Positions 24,469-33,689 are shown, counted from the first letter of the stretch. The stretch: 64,000 bases of DNA from Actinomycetota bacterium (GCA_963169665.1 CAUJET010000155.1:85041-149040); one strand, 5' to 3'. The notes: generated by a model not told the origin, from the sequence alone. Numbers and translations: made by a program.

Positions 24469-24648
24469 GACGGGGGAGCCCTTCGAGTTCTGCTACCGGT
24501 CGACGGCGGTCGCCCGGTGTTCGGTGGCGCGTCGTGCTCTCCCGGACACGAGGACGCGTGTTCTCATCGGCAACGACGGTCCGCCCTTGAGGCCGTTCGT
24601 CACGCTTTCGACTCGTTCCCGTCAAGACACCAGGGCCGATGCCCAAGA

Positions 24649-24664
24649 CCCCCTGCGTAGGGGG
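24649..24664. promoter_or_regulatory. GC-rich dyad between the surface-protein and BtuF-like genes
   Basis: CCCCCT, GCGT, AGGGGG make a perfect 6-base-pair dyad at the middle-right of the 258-base divergent region, 63 bases before the GTG at 24727. It could be an operator (LuxR/FixJ-type regulators often use similar GC-rich dyads) or a leader hairpin. The role is unknown. The rest of the intergenic stretch (24469-24726) shows nothing else clear. Confidence 0.35.
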
Positions 24665-24726
24665 CCGGGTGGGGGCCGGACCGGTGCCCGGCACCCACGG
24701 AGCGTGTTCGGGTACCGTCGGCAGCC

Positions 24727-25620
24727 GTGCGCATCGTGTCCCTGCTCCCGTCCGCCACCGAGATCGCGTTCGCGCTCGGCCTCGCCGACGACGTGGTGGG
24801 CGTGACGTTCGAGTGCGACTTCCCGCCCGATCCCCGTGTCGGCCGCTCGGTCGTCGTCGGCGGCCTCGAGACCTACGGGCTCACGCCATCGGGCATCGAC
24901 GCGCTGGTCCGCGAACAGGTGGCCGCCGGGGTCGACCTCTACACCCTCGACGTCGACCGCTTCCGTGAACTCGACCCGGAGGTGGTGCTCACCCAGGACC
25001 TGTGTCGGGTCTGCGCACTGCCGAGCGGCACGGTCGACGACGCCCTCGCCCGACTGGGGTGCGCGGCGGTGGTCGTGAGCCTCGATCCGCACCGCCTGGA
25101 CGAAGTGTTCGCCTCGATCGAGGCCGTCGGTGCCGCGACCGACACGGCCGACCGTGCCGCCGAGCTGGTCGGTTCGCTGCGCGCGCGGCTGGCCACGGTG
25201 GCCGAGCAGGTGCGCGGCCGTCGTCGACCTCGTGTCTTCGTCCTCGAGTGGCCCGACCCGCCGTTCGTCGCGGGCCATTGGGTGCCCGAGCTCGTGGAGG
25301 CCGCCGGTGGCGCCGCCGTGTTGGCGCGCGCCGGCGAGCGGTCGGTGCCCACCACATGGGAGGCGATCGCCGAGATCGACCCGGACGTGGTGGTGGTGTC
25401 GTCGTGCGGGTTCGACGTGGAGGGCGCCGCCAGCCACGCCGCCGACGTGCTCGACCGGCTGCCCACTCGCTGCGACGTGTGGGCGATCGACGCCAACGGA
25501 TTGATGGTCCGGCCGGGCCCGCGGGTGGTGGACGGCGTGGAGACGCTGGCCGCCCTGTTGCACGGTGTGGGCGAACTCGAACCGAGCCGGGCCCGTTCAG
25601 TGCGGCGAGCGGAGGACTGA
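24727..25620 (+). CDS. BtuF-like periplasmic-binding-fold protein without a signal peptide
   Basis: A 297-residue protein of the class III binding fold (helical-backbone metal/cobalamin receptors). It starts RIVSLLPSATEIAFALGLADDVVGVT, has VLTQDLCRVCALP, and shows the interlobe helix and second lobe (VFVLEWPDPPFVAGHWVPEL, IDPDVVVVSSCGF). Family members bind vitamin B12 or siderophores. Here the first residue after the start is already in the first strand, so there is no signal peptide or lipobox, and no permease or ATPase gene is adjacent. It may be a cytoplasmic cobalamin-binding protein. The start is GTG 24727 without a strong ribosome site. It converges on the MFS gene. Confidence 0.8.
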   Translation: MRIVSLLPSATEIAFALGLADDVVGVTFECDFPPDPRVGRSVVVGGLETYGLTPSGIDALVREQVAAGVDLYTLDVDRFRELDPEVVLTQDLCRVCALPSGTVDDALARLGCAAVVVSLDPHRLDEVFASIEAVGAATDTADRAAELVGSLRARLATVAEQVRGRRRPRVFVLEWPDPPFVAGHWVPELVEAAGGAAVLARAGERSVPTTWEAIAEIDPDVVVVSSCGFDVEGAASHAADVLDRLPTRCDVWAIDANGLMVRPGPRVVDGVETLAALLHGVGELEPSRARSVRRAED

Positions 25621-25636
25621 CCTCAGCTCGCCGGTC

Positions 25637-26938
25637 TCAGTCGACGGGTCGTTCCGACCTGACGGACACGCCCATGCCCGGTCGGGTGCGGTCACCGGTG
25701 AGGCGGTGGGTGGCGAGCAGGATCATCACGCCCGCGATCGAGATGAAGGTGAAGATGCCGATCGAGATCGGGCGGGTGGTGCCGTCGAACGCGCCGGTGA
25801 CGAGCCCGCCGAGGAGCGCGCCGCCGGCGGTGGTGATCGTGCCGATCACGGCCGAGGCGGTCCCGGCCACGTGCGGCACCGGCATCATCGCCGCGGTGTT
25901 GCAGTTCGGTACGAGCCCCTGCGCGACCGGCACCACGACGGCCAGCGCCACCGAGAAGAGCCAGAAGTTCGGATGGCCGGCGCCCGCGACGGACACCGCG
26001 ACGAGCACCGCTGCGAGGGCGACGCCGATGACGGCCATGCGACGTACGAGCACCGTGATGCCGAGCCGACGGACCAGGCGGGCATTGTTCAGCGAGCTCA
26101 GCGCGAGCAGCACCGCGATGCACCCGAAGAACACCGGGAACCACGAACCACGGTCGTAGACGTCCTCGACGATGAGCTCGGAGCCGGCCAGGTAGGTGGT
26201 CATCACGCCGAACAGGAACGTGATCGCGACGGTGAAGCAGACGGTCTGGCGATTGGAGGCGATGACCCGGACGGCCCCACCGAGCGCGGCGAAGGTGAAG
26301 GGTCGTCGACGGTCGACGGCGAGCGTCTCGGGGAGGCGCCGCCACCCCCACACGATGAGCCCGATCGCAGCGATCGTCGGCACCCAGAACACCACGCGCC
26401 ACGGCGCGACAGCGTTCAACGCCGCCCCGAGCCCCGGCGCGAGGATCGGCACCAGGAGGAACACGGCCATGATCATCGACATCAGCCGGGCCATGCCCTC
26501 GCCCTCGTAACGGTCACGGATCATCGCGAGGCTGAGCGAGCGCGGCGCTGCCGCGCCGAGACCCCAGACGAAACGGGCCGCGATGACCCAGCCGAACGAT
26601 GGGGCGAACACGCAGGCGATGCCGGCGGCGACGTAGAGGCAGAGGCCGCCGAGCAGGAGCGGCCGCCGCCCGAACCGGTCGGACGCCGGGCCGTACAGCC
26701 ACGGACCGGCCGCGAGGCCGAGGAAGAACGCGGTCACGATCCAGCCGATGCGCGGCGAGTCGGCGGCCATGCCGAACTCGGCGCGCATGTCGGGGAACGC
26801 GGGCAGCATGATGTCGATCGCCATCGCGCCCATGGCCATCGAGGCCGTGACGAGGGCGATGAACTCACGCGGGCCGGTGGGGTGTGCGTCGGGCGTGCTG
26901 CCCGCGCCGGCGGCGTCGACGGGCGCCTCGAGGGTCAT
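25637..26938 (-). CDS. MFS multidrug exporter, Bcr/CflA-like
   Basis: A 433-residue transporter with about twelve hydrophobic helices. It opens with a family-typical IDIMLPAFPDM segment, has motif A (GPASDRFGRRP) between helices 2 and 3, and a WRVVFWV segment in the middle, as in Bcr/CflA drug-proton antiporters. Substrates of such pumps are small hydrophobic drugs, sulfonamides or amino-acid derivatives; none can be chosen here. The first 25 residues are a polar Ala/Gly/Pro-rich cytoplasmic lead. The ribosome site is weak. The gene stands alone between convergent and divergent neighbours. Confidence 0.88.
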   Translation of the reverse strand: MTLEAPVDAAGAGSTPDAHPTGPREFIALVTASMAMGAMAIDIMLPAFPDMRAEFGMAADSPRIGWIVTAFFLGLAAGPWLYGPASDRFGRRPLLLGGLCLYVAAGIACVFAPSFGWVIAARFVWGLGAAAPRSLSLAMIRDRYEGEGMARLMSMIMAVFLLVPILAPGLGAALNAVAPWRVVFWVPTIAAIGLIVWGWRRLPETLAVDRRRPFTFAALGGAVRVIASNRQTVCFTVAITFLFGVMTTYLAGSELIVEDVYDRGSWFPVFFGCIAVLLALSSLNNARLVRRLGITVLVRRMAVIGVALAAVLVAVSVAGAGHPNFWLFSVALAVVVPVAQGLVPNCNTAAMMPVPHVAGTASAVIGTITTAGGALLGGLVTGAFDGTTRPISIGIFTFISIAGVMILLATHRLTGDRTRPGMGVSVRSERPVD

Positions 26939-27059
26939 GCCGCCGACCGGGACGGGTGCGGTCGCGGCGTGATCACAGGAGCCACCCTAGGGGCGGCGGC
27001 GACCGGTCGCCCGAGTCGGATCACCCGTCACCGGGCACGATGGGACCTAGCGTTGCCGC

Positions 27060-27695
27060 GTGCCCGACTACCGCCAGTTCCGAACCGACGCGGGTTCGCC
27101 GGCTCGCATGCCCCGCTGGGTCCTCGCGCTGAAGGTGGCGCTCGCCGGGCTCCTGCTGTGCGGGGCGATCTTCCCCGACGTGGGCGGATTCGAGGGCAAG
27201 GGCATGGCGTTCCGTCTGCCGCTGTTCCTCGCGCCGGCGTTGATCGTGCCGATCCACCACGCGATCCGGCGCCGCACCGACCCGGACCGCACCTACCCGT
27301 GGGCGCTCGATGCCGGGCTCACGATCCCGTTCCTGCTCGACACCTTCGGCAACGCGGTCGGCCTGTACGACTCCGTCGACGTGACCGACGACGTCCTCCA
27401 CTTCGTGAACTGGTGCTTCCTGATGGGCGGCATCACCACGGCGATCGGGTTCGCCGCCGCCCGCGGCGGTCCCGAGCGATCGGCGCCCCGTTGGCTGGTC
27501 TGGCTCGCGGGCACGGGGGTCGGGGCGCTCGCGATCATCGGCTGGGAGATCGCCGAGTACGGCGTGATGAAAGCGGGCGTGGGCAACCTCTCGCTCACCT
27601 ACGGCGACACGTTGTTCGATCTGGCGCTCTCCTCGGCCGGCGGTGCGCTCGGCGCATGGCTCGTCACCGCCCGCGCGGCCCGACCGGCGCGCTGA
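27060..27695 (+). CDS. DUF2238/YjdF-like integral membrane protein
   Basis: A 211-residue protein with about six hydrophobic segments. Conserved-looking polar features inside the helices are DVTDDVLHFVNW, GWEIAEYGVMK and YGDTLFDLALSSAGGALGA, a pattern found in DUF2238/YjdF-type proteins, whose function is unknown. The His/Asp/Glu placement could form a metal or proton site; that is speculation. It starts with GTG 27060. It is divergent from the MFS gene and is followed by 212 bases with no gene, ending in tandem 14-base repeats. Confidence 0.65.
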   Translation: MPDYRQFRTDAGSPARMPRWVLALKVALAGLLLCGAIFPDVGGFEGKGMAFRLPLFLAPALIVPIHHAIRRRTDPDRTYPWALDAGLTIPFLLDTFGNAVGLYDSVDVTDDVLHFVNWCFLMGGITTAIGFAAARGGPERSAPRWLVWLAGTGVGALAIIGWEIAEYGVMKAGVGNLSLTYGDTLFDLALSSAGGALGAWLVTARAARPAR

Positions 27696-27874
27696 CACGA
27701 TCACGTCGACGCGCGCCGTGACGACGGCGCCGGACCGCCGGCCGACGAGCCCGCGAGATCGCCGCGGCGAGCACGTTGCTGTGCAGCATGTCGTCCGACG
27801 CGCCGGGCGCCGAACGACGATCTCGGGATGCTGCCGAGCTCCGTTCCGCAGGTGAGGTCTGCCGGCTCAGCGCA

Positions 27875-27916
27875 TCGGATCAGGCTCGTCGGATCAGGCT
27901 CGTCGGATCAGGCGTG
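27875..27916. repeat. Three tandem copies of a 14-base unit at a stop codon
   Basis: TCGGATCAGGCTCG occurs at 27875-27888 and 27889-27902, with a slightly changed third copy at 27903-27916. The permease gene on the minus strand ends in the third copy (TCA at 27908-27910, read as TGA). The preceding 180 bases (27696-27874) show no gene. Confidence 0.8.
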
Positions 27917-29956
27917 GGAGTCGATCGCAGGTCGCAGCGACACCGGTGAGGGCGTCGCTGCATCAGACCCGGGCGTGCCTGCGTCGCCGTTCACTCGGAG
28001 CTGGCGCTTCGCCGCCACCGTGGCTCGGATGCCGCCGGCGATGCCTTCGGGGTTCTGGATCGCGGTGAAGATCAACAGGACGCCACCGATGAAGGCCTCC
28101 CACGTCCCCAGCCCACCGATCAGCTCGCTCATGCCGAAGAACGCCACACCGGATGCGGCGGTGATGCCGGCGGTGACGGCACCGCTGACGCTCGTGATGC
28201 CACCGAGGTAGGCGACGGCGAGCGCGGTCAACGAGGCGACGATGCCGTAGGACGCATCGCTGACCGCTCCGAACCGGTACGCCAGGAGACACCCGGCGAC
28301 ACCGGCCACGAATGCCGACATCGCGAACGCCATCATCTTCACCTTCGCCACGCTGATGCCGATCGCCGCGGCGGCCCGCTCGTTCGAGCGGATCGCCAGG
28401 ATGCGACGCCCGATCGCGCTTCGGCGGATGTTGCTCACCACCAGCGCGAGCACCAGCGCGACGGCGACCAGGAAGATGCCGAAGATCGGCCGCGACGACT
28501 TGTCGCCGAGGACCAACCCGAAGTCCCACCCGAACAACTCCGGATTCGGCACCTTCGCACCGCCGGTGCTCGCGTCGCCGACGTACCTCGGGTTCTTGAA
28601 CACGAACTCGGCGATCGCGACGCCACCCGCCAGGGTGACGATCGCGAGATTCGTGCCGCGGAGGCGGAGCGCCGGGAGCCCGGTGAGGGCTCCGAACAAC
28701 GTGGCGACGATGGTCGCCCCGATCGGCGCGAGCGGGAAGGGGATGTCCCACGCCATCGCCATCTTGGAGAGCGAGAAGCCCGCCACACCCGCGAAGGCCA
28801 TCTGGGCGAGCGACGTCTGTCCGGCGTAGCCCGTGAGGATCACGAACGACAGCGCCATGACGACCATGATCACCGTGGTCATGATCGCGCCGCGCCACAA
28901 CGGCCCGAACAGCAACAGACCGGTGACGGCTGCGATCACCGGCACGGCGACCGACACCGGCGTCACGCGTGCCGGCGGGACGGTGGGCAGCCGCCAGATG
29001 TCGACCGCACCTCGCTCGGGGAGGCGCTCGCCCAGGGCCACCATCGCCACGATGATGATGAGGAACGGCAGACCCTCCCGGGCGCCGTAGTCGGGGAACC
29101 AGCTGATGTCGCCCTGCATCTTGACGAAGGTCTGCTGCACCATGCCGATCGCGAGCCCGGTCGCCACGGTGGGGCCGACGTGTCGGAAGCTGCCGATGAG
29201 CGCCGCACCGAGGGCCGGGATGAGGAAGCCGAACGTGAACAGCCCCGACCCCAACTGGATCATCGGTGCCGCGAGGATCGCCACGAGACCGCTCACGAGC
29301 GAGGCGACGACGAAGCTGAGCGCGGCGAGGCGATCCGGCGAGTAGCCGAGCAGGATCGCGCCCTTCTCGTTCTCCGCCGCCGCCCGCGTGACCAGACCGA
29401 CGCGCGAGTACCGCGACATCGCCCACAGAACGAGGCCGATCACGAGCACCACCGCCATGAGCCACAGCCCATCACGGGGAATCGTGAGGTCGTCGGTGAT
29501 CGTGACCGGCTCGCGCGGCAGGATCGGGTCGACGCGCAGGCTCGTGCTGTCCTCGAAGCGGCGGTCGACGAGCGAGGTGAAGATGATCACCAGACCCACG
29601 CTCGCGACGATCTTCGCCAGGGCCGGCGCCTGCCGGAGTGGCCGGAACACCAAGAGGTAGACGAGCGCGCCGAGGACGACCGCGGTGAGCAACGACAGCG
29701 TCAACGCCCACCGGAACCCGACGTCGTCGGCCATCGACCCGCCGAAGTGGTACCTGCCCGGCAGACCCGGGATCGGCAACGGGTACGCCCCCCGACGGAG
29801 ATCGGCATACACGTAGACCACCCACGTGGCCATCGCCCCGTGGGCGAAGTTGACCACGCCCGACCCCTGGTAGGTGATCACCAGGCCGAGGCCGAGCGCG
29901 GCGATGATCGCGCCGGCCCCGGTGCCGAGGAGGAGGTAGTAGAGGTAGTCGATCAT
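27908..29956 (-). CDS. Fused LivH-LivM branched-chain amino-acid-type ABC permease
   Basis: A 682-residue membrane protein joining both permease subunits of a HAAT-family importer. Residues 1-315 are LivH-like (GLGLVITYQGSGVVNFAHGAM, GLVTRAAAENEKGAILLGYS). A linker (about 315-335) leads to a LivM-like half (ILTGYAGQTSLAQMAFAGVAGF, LRLRGTNLAIVTLAGG and the coupling helix RSNERAAAAIGISVAKVKM). The C-terminal 35 residues are a cytoplasmic tail. The continuous frame and intact motifs argue for a true fusion rather than an assembly error. The substrate-binding lipoprotein gene lies 87 bases upstream on the same strand. The two ATPases (LivG, LivF) are not in the window. Confidence 0.92.
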   Translation of the reverse strand: MIDYLYYLLLGTGAGAIIAALGLGLVITYQGSGVVNFAHGAMATWVVYVYADLRRGAYPLPIPGLPGRYHFGGSMADDVGFRWALTLSLLTAVVLGALVYLLVFRPLRQAPALAKIVASVGLVIIFTSLVDRRFEDSTSLRVDPILPREPVTITDDLTIPRDGLWLMAVVLVIGLVLWAMSRYSRVGLVTRAAAENEKGAILLGYSPDRLAALSFVVASLVSGLVAILAAPMIQLGSGLFTFGFLIPALGAALIGSFRHVGPTVATGLAIGMVQQTFVKMQGDISWFPDYGAREGLPFLIIIVAMVALGERLPERGAVDIWRLPTVPPARVTPVSVAVPVIAAVTGLLLFGPLWRGAIMTTVIMVVMALSFVILTGYAGQTSLAQMAFAGVAGFSLSKMAMAWDIPFPLAPIGATIVATLFGALTGLPALRLRGTNLAIVTLAGGVAIAEFVFKNPRYVGDASTGGAKVPNPELFGWDFGLVLGDKSSRPIFGIFLVAVALVLALVVSNIRRSAIGRRILAIRSNERAAAAIGISVAKVKMMAFAMSAFVAGVAGCLLAYRFGAVSDASYGIVASLTALAVAYLGGITSVSGAVTAGITAASGVAFFGMSELIGGLGTWEAFIGGVLLIFTAIQNPEGIAGGIRATVAAKRQLRVNGDAGTPGSDAATPSPVSLRPAIDSHA

Positions 29957-30043
29957 CGCGTCGGGAGACGTGTCGCCGTCAGGTCGCCATCAGACGCGTC
30001 GTCACACGCGTCTGCTGGGTCTGTGTCACGGCGGCTCTGTCGG

Positions 30044-31462
30044 TCACGGCATGTACTCGAGCGACGACACCGACTCGAGGCCCTCGATGGTGCGGACCTC
30101 GCCACCTTCGAGGTACTCGGCGAAGGGGAAGTTGAAGGCGCAGATCGACGGGTAGTCGGCGGACGCACCACACTTGATCTGGCCGTCGGCGGTGCCCCAC
30201 ACGACGAGTCCCTCGGTCGTGCCGATCCAGTCGTAGAGGCTCTGCCCGGTGACCTCGAGTCCGGCGTCGGCCATCTGGTTGCCGAACGATGCGATGGACA
30301 GGAACAACTGCAGGCCCAGAGCGCCGAGGCCGAGCGCCGTCGAGTCGACCTCGCTCGGCTCCACACCGAGCACCGGTGCCACGATCTCCTGGAGGATCGA
30401 CAGTGAGACGTTCTCCTCCTGGGTCGAGACCCCGATGAAGGTCCAGCCGACGGCGTCGTCACCGACCTGGTCGAGGACCTCCGCTCCGCTGCAGATGCCG
30501 GTGGTGATCACCGGGATCTCGATGCCGAGCGACGCCCGACCGCGCATCGTGCCGATGCATCCGGCGTCGGAGTAGAGCGAGAACAGCAGGTCGGGGTCAC
30601 CCGACGCTGCCTCTCGCATCAGACCCTGGTAGCCGGCATCGGTCTCGTTGTCGCCGCCCTTGACCGTGGTGTGGGCGATGCCCGCCTTGTCGAGCGCGGC
30701 GACGAGCGCTGCTTCGCTCGAGTTGGCACCGGCGTTGTCGGCACTGACGATGCCGACGTTCGTCGCACCGAAGTGGTTCTGGGCGACGTTGACGGCCGCG
30801 GCCCACGTGGTGGCGTTGCCACCGGTGAGGAATCGTGCTTCGGCGGTGTAGTCACCGGGCAGGATCGGGAGGATGCCGATCACCGGGACGCCGGCGGCGG
30901 AGTAGGTCGCATAGTCGGGGAACAGATCGAGTCCGACCATCACCAACTCGACACCCTTGCCCGTGAGCTCCTGTGCACACGCCTGCGACGTCTCGGGAGA
31001 GCCGTTCACGGTGCAGTTCTCGAGCTCGATCGGTCGTCCACCGACGCCACCGTGCTGGTTCAGGTAGTCGACCGCGCTCGCGATGTTGAGCCGGATCTCG
31101 GGGAAGTCGAGCCCGGGCGTGCCCTCGGTGTTCACCAGCCCGAGCAGGATCGGCTCACCGGTCGGCGGCCCCAGGCTCGGGAACGCCTCGTTCGGGTCGT
31201 CCGATGCGGCGGCGTCGGCCTCGGTGGTGGCGGTCTCGTCGGGGGCCTCGGTCCCCGCCGGTTCGGTCGCGGCAGGCTCGGTGGCCGCCGGTTCCGTCGC
31301 CGCGGGTTCCGTCGCCGCGGGTTCGGTGGCTGCCGGTTCGGTGGCAGTGGGTTCGTCGTCCCCACCGCACGCGCCGGCGAGCAACGCGAGTGCGACCCCC
31401 ACCGCACACGCACGCACGCTCCGGCCCGACCTGACGCTCGCGCGCCGGTTGTCTGGTCCCAT
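30044..31462 (-). CDS. Branched-chain amino-acid-type ABC substrate-binding lipoprotein
   Basis: A 472-residue type I binding protein. It has a lipoprotein signal (RACAVGVALALLAGAC), a spacer of six TEPA(A/G) repeats that probably spans the cell wall, and the LivJ-like fold from about residue 95 (ILLGLVNTEGTPGLDFPEI, LNQHGGVGGRPIEL, VGIVSADNAGANSSEAAL). Four Cys residues in the mature domain may form disulfides. ATG 31462 follows GGAGGGG and places the signal correctly; an upstream in-frame start would add 18 residues. It should deliver its ligand to the fused permease encoded next. Ligands of this family range from amino acids to amides, urea and aromatic acids. Confidence 0.92.
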   Translation of the reverse strand: MGPDNRRASVRSGRSVRACAVGVALALLAGACGGDDEPTATEPAATEPAATEPAATEPAATEPAATEPAGTEAPDETATTEADAAASDDPNEAFPSLGPPTGEPILLGLVNTEGTPGLDFPEIRLNIASAVDYLNQHGGVGGRPIELENCTVNGSPETSQACAQELTGKGVELVMVGLDLFPDYATYSAAGVPVIGILPILPGDYTAEARFLTGGNATTWAAAVNVAQNHFGATNVGIVSADNAGANSSEAALVAALDKAGIAHTTVKGGDNETDAGYQGLMREAASGDPDLLFSLYSDAGCIGTMRGRASLGIEIPVITTGICSGAEVLDQVGDDAVGWTFIGVSTQEENVSLSILQEIVAPVLGVEPSEVDSTALGLGALGLQLFLSIASFGNQMADAGLEVTGQSLYDWIGTTEGLVVWGTADGQIKCGASADYPSICAFNFPFAEYLEGGEVRTIEGLESVSSLEYMP

Positions 31463-31557
31463 GGTCCCCTCCTCAGTTGTCGACCGACGCAGTTCGTGCG
31501 GCGGTCCTTCCCCCATCGTCTTGCCCCACTGTCCTTGCTTCGCTGTGCGTGCCCGGC

Positions 31558-31581
31558 GCCCCGGCCGTCACCGGCCGGGGC
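31558..31581 (-). terminator. Hairpin after the carotenoid oxygenase gene
   Basis: GCCCCGGCCG (31558-31567) and CGGCCGGGGC (31572-31581) pair perfectly over a TCAC loop, starting 21 bases past the stop on the minus strand. There is no T run. It separates the catabolic genes from the ABC importer genes. Confidence 0.55.
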
Positions 31582-31602
31582 AGACCGGACCTCAGCCCGA
31601 CG

Positions 31603-32970
31603 TCACCCCCGTGCGTCGGGCACCCAGCTGCCGTGCGCGCCGTAGGGCACGCGGCGCGGCAGATGGATCGTTGCCACCGGCGCGGCGCTGAAGTCCTGCG
31701 CGTCGATGATCAGCAGTCGCGACTCGTCGCTGTTGGTGTCGTGAGCGAGGCTGATCACCCAGCCCTCGTCCTCACCGGCGTCGGGCGACGCCGGTGCGAA
31801 CACCGGCTCCGCGCCGCGGACGCCGTCGCCCAGCTGATGCTCCCAGCACTGGCCGGAGCGCAGGTCGTACTTCCAGAGCGCCGAGCCGTAGACCGGCTCC
31901 TCGGCGTTGCCCTCGCCGGCGAGTGCCATCAGGTAGCCGTAGCGGGCGTCGAGGCCGACGAGGCGATCGTCGACGCGGCCGAAGTCGCCGGGGCGATCGT
32001 CGATCTGCTCCTCGCGCACGGTGCCGGCAGCGAGGTCGATGGTCCACTTCCAGAGGCGGCCGACCTCGGCGTAGTCGTCGTTGCTCGAGCCGAAGGCCTC
32101 GGGCTGGCGCGACACGTGGAGCACGATCGTGTTGCCGTCCTCGTGGGCGTTCACCGGGTGGAACACGTAGCAGGGGTCGATCTCGAACCAGCGCACGTCG
32201 GCGTTGGTGCCGTTGCGGGGCATGACGCCGAGGCGGGCGCCGGCTTCCTTCTTGAACTTGAACGGCATGCCCGTGGCCAGTGCGTCGAGGTCGAACACGA
32301 CCGGCAGGTCCATGAACACGACATGGTTCCGCGTGACGTTGAAGTCGTGCATCATCACCATGTTCGGGATCTCGATGCCCTCGAGCTGCTTCAGCTCACC
32401 GTCGGCGCCGATGCGGATGTAGTGCAGGAACGGCGGCTGCGGGCTGAGGTAGCTGAACGCGATCAGCTCGCCGGTGGCCGGGCACACCTTGGGGTGTGCG
32501 GTCATCGACGTGGTGAGCGCGCCGCCGAAGTTCTCGTAGCCGAGCGTGTTCAGCTGGCCGTCGATCTTCCAGGGCCAGTGGCCCTCCTCGAGGCAGAGGA
32601 TCTTGTCCTGGTGGGCGAGCACGTGGGTGTTGCCGGTGCCGCGGGTGAGGTCGCCCATGTTCGACATCACGTCGCCGCCGGAGGGGTCGGTGATGTTCGG
32701 CGTCTGGATGTAGCGGTTGCGGTACCACTCGGCCTTGCCGCCCGAGAGGCGGATGCCGTGCACCATGCCGTCGCCGAAGAACCAGTGGTCGCTGCTGCCC
32801 GACTTCGGGTTCGGTCCGGTGCGGACGTACAGGCCCTCCAGTTCGGGCGGCACCGCACCGTCGACGCGCAGGTCGGTGACGGTGAGCTCGTCCTGCACCG
32901 GTGCCCAGTTGCCACGCAGGTGCCAGGGCAGCGGCGCGGTCTGTGCGGCGTGATCTTCGAGTGCGGTCAT
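31603..32970 (-). CDS. Carotenoid cleavage/lignostilbene dioxygenase-family protein
   Basis: A 455-residue seven-bladed beta-propeller enzyme of the RPE65/carotenoid oxygenase family. The four iron-binding histidines are in recognisable places: TAHPK (about 158), MMHDFNVT (about 208), VFHPVNAHED (about 271) and GAHGSWVP near the C-terminus. The N-terminal WHLRGNWAPVQDE and YVRTGPNP motifs are also typical. Such enzymes split a carbon-carbon double bond of carotenoids, apocarotenoids or stilbenes with O2, giving aldehydes or ketones. GGAGA precedes the ATG at 32970. It is 71 bases downstream of the PPOX gene and probably cotranscribed. Substrate is unknown. Confidence 0.92.
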   Translation of the reverse strand: MTALEDHAAQTAPLPWHLRGNWAPVQDELTVTDLRVDGAVPPELEGLYVRTGPNPKSGSSDHWFFGDGMVHGIRLSGGKAEWYRNRYIQTPNITDPSGGDVMSNMGDLTRGTGNTHVLAHQDKILCLEEGHWPWKIDGQLNTLGYENFGGALTTSMTAHPKVCPATGELIAFSYLSPQPPFLHYIRIGADGELKQLEGIEIPNMVMMHDFNVTRNHVVFMDLPVVFDLDALATGMPFKFKKEAGARLGVMPRNGTNADVRWFEIDPCYVFHPVNAHEDGNTIVLHVSRQPEAFGSSNDDYAEVGRLWKWTIDLAAGTVREEQIDDRPGDFGRVDDRLVGLDARYGYLMALAGEGNAEEPVYGSALWKYDLRSGQCWEHQLGDGVRGAEPVFAPASPDAGEDEGWVISLAHDTNSDESRLLIIDAQDFSAAPVATIHLPRRVPYGAHGSWVPDARG

Positions 32971-33041
32971 GGTGTGTCTCCTCGTTCGACGTCGGTTGCT
33001 CGGGCCGGGCGTGATCGTCCGGCCAGGGTCAGGGGGGGTGT

Positions 33042-33560
33042 TCAGGACGGGATGTTCTTCTTCGCGACCTCGGGCGAGCGCTGCCACATGAGCGCCGAGT
33101 CGAAGCCGAGCTTGTAGTCGGGCGTGAACTCGATGATCACGCGTGCGGGCGAGTCGAGGAACTGCTGGAACGTGCTCGACGCCACCTCGTCGTCGGGACG
33201 GAGGTAGCGCGCGAACTCGGGGAAGAACCAGTCCTTGGTCTCGCGATCGTCGTGGACGATGCAGGAGCCCTTGTACGTGATGGTGCGGCTGCCGGGCACC
33301 TTGCTGCCGGCGCTGTTGATGCACAGCGATGCCCGCGGGAAGCGGCGGATGGCGGAGATGCGCTGGCGGCGCTCGGCGGCGGTGAGCCAGAACGTGCCGT
33401 CCTTGGGCAGGTACGACATCACGACACCGAAGGCCTCGCCCGCCTTGTTGGTCCACATGAAGACGCCCTCGCGCTGGGTGTACACGAGCTGCTGCTCGAG
33501 CTCGGGCGAGAGCCCGCACTCGGTGAGATCCTCGTACGAGTCGTGCGTCGACGCACTCAT
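33042..33560 (-). CDS. Pyridoxamine 5'-phosphate oxidase-like (split beta-barrel) protein
   Basis: A 172-residue flavin- or F420-binding split-barrel protein. Supporting segments are EGVFMWTNKAGEAFGVVMSYL, DGTFWLTAAERRQRISAIRR (phosphate-contact region), RASLCINS and VPGSRTITYKGSCIVHDD. It resembles F420/flavin-dependent oxidoreductases of actinobacteria more than the vitamin B6 enzyme PdxH. Its reaction is unknown; reduction of an unsaturated ketone or aldehyde would fit the neighbours. It leads a short unit with the carotenoid oxygenase gene. A TetR-type half-dyad lies upstream at 33690-33706. Confidence 0.8.
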   Translation of the reverse strand: MSASTHDSYEDLTECGLSPELEQQLVYTQREGVFMWTNKAGEAFGVVMSYLPKDGTFWLTAAERRQRISAIRRFPRASLCINSAGSKVPGSRTITYKGSCIVHDDRETKDWFFPEFARYLRPDDEVASSTFQQFLDSPARVIIEFTPDYKLGFDSALMWQRSPEVAKKNIPS

Positions 33561-33689
33561 GCCGTCGTCCCCTGTCTTCCTGTCGTCGTCAGCTGATGCC
33601 GGTCGCCCCACCGGTGCGGTGCCCGTGCGGTACCGGCCGCCCCCCTCAGGACGTCCCCATGGGCGAACGTAGCACTCGATCCGACGCGA

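Noticed and set aside
21331..24660. Open frame of 1109 codons on the plus strand opposite the giant surface protein
   Set aside because: Composition is extremely rich in Arg, Gly, Val and Asp with no domains, and it mirrors the repeat structure of the real gene. It is a product of high G+C third positions.
27908..29956. Fused permease considered as a frame error joining two genes
   Set aside because: The linker is in frame, both halves are complete and there is no leftover start or stop signal between them.
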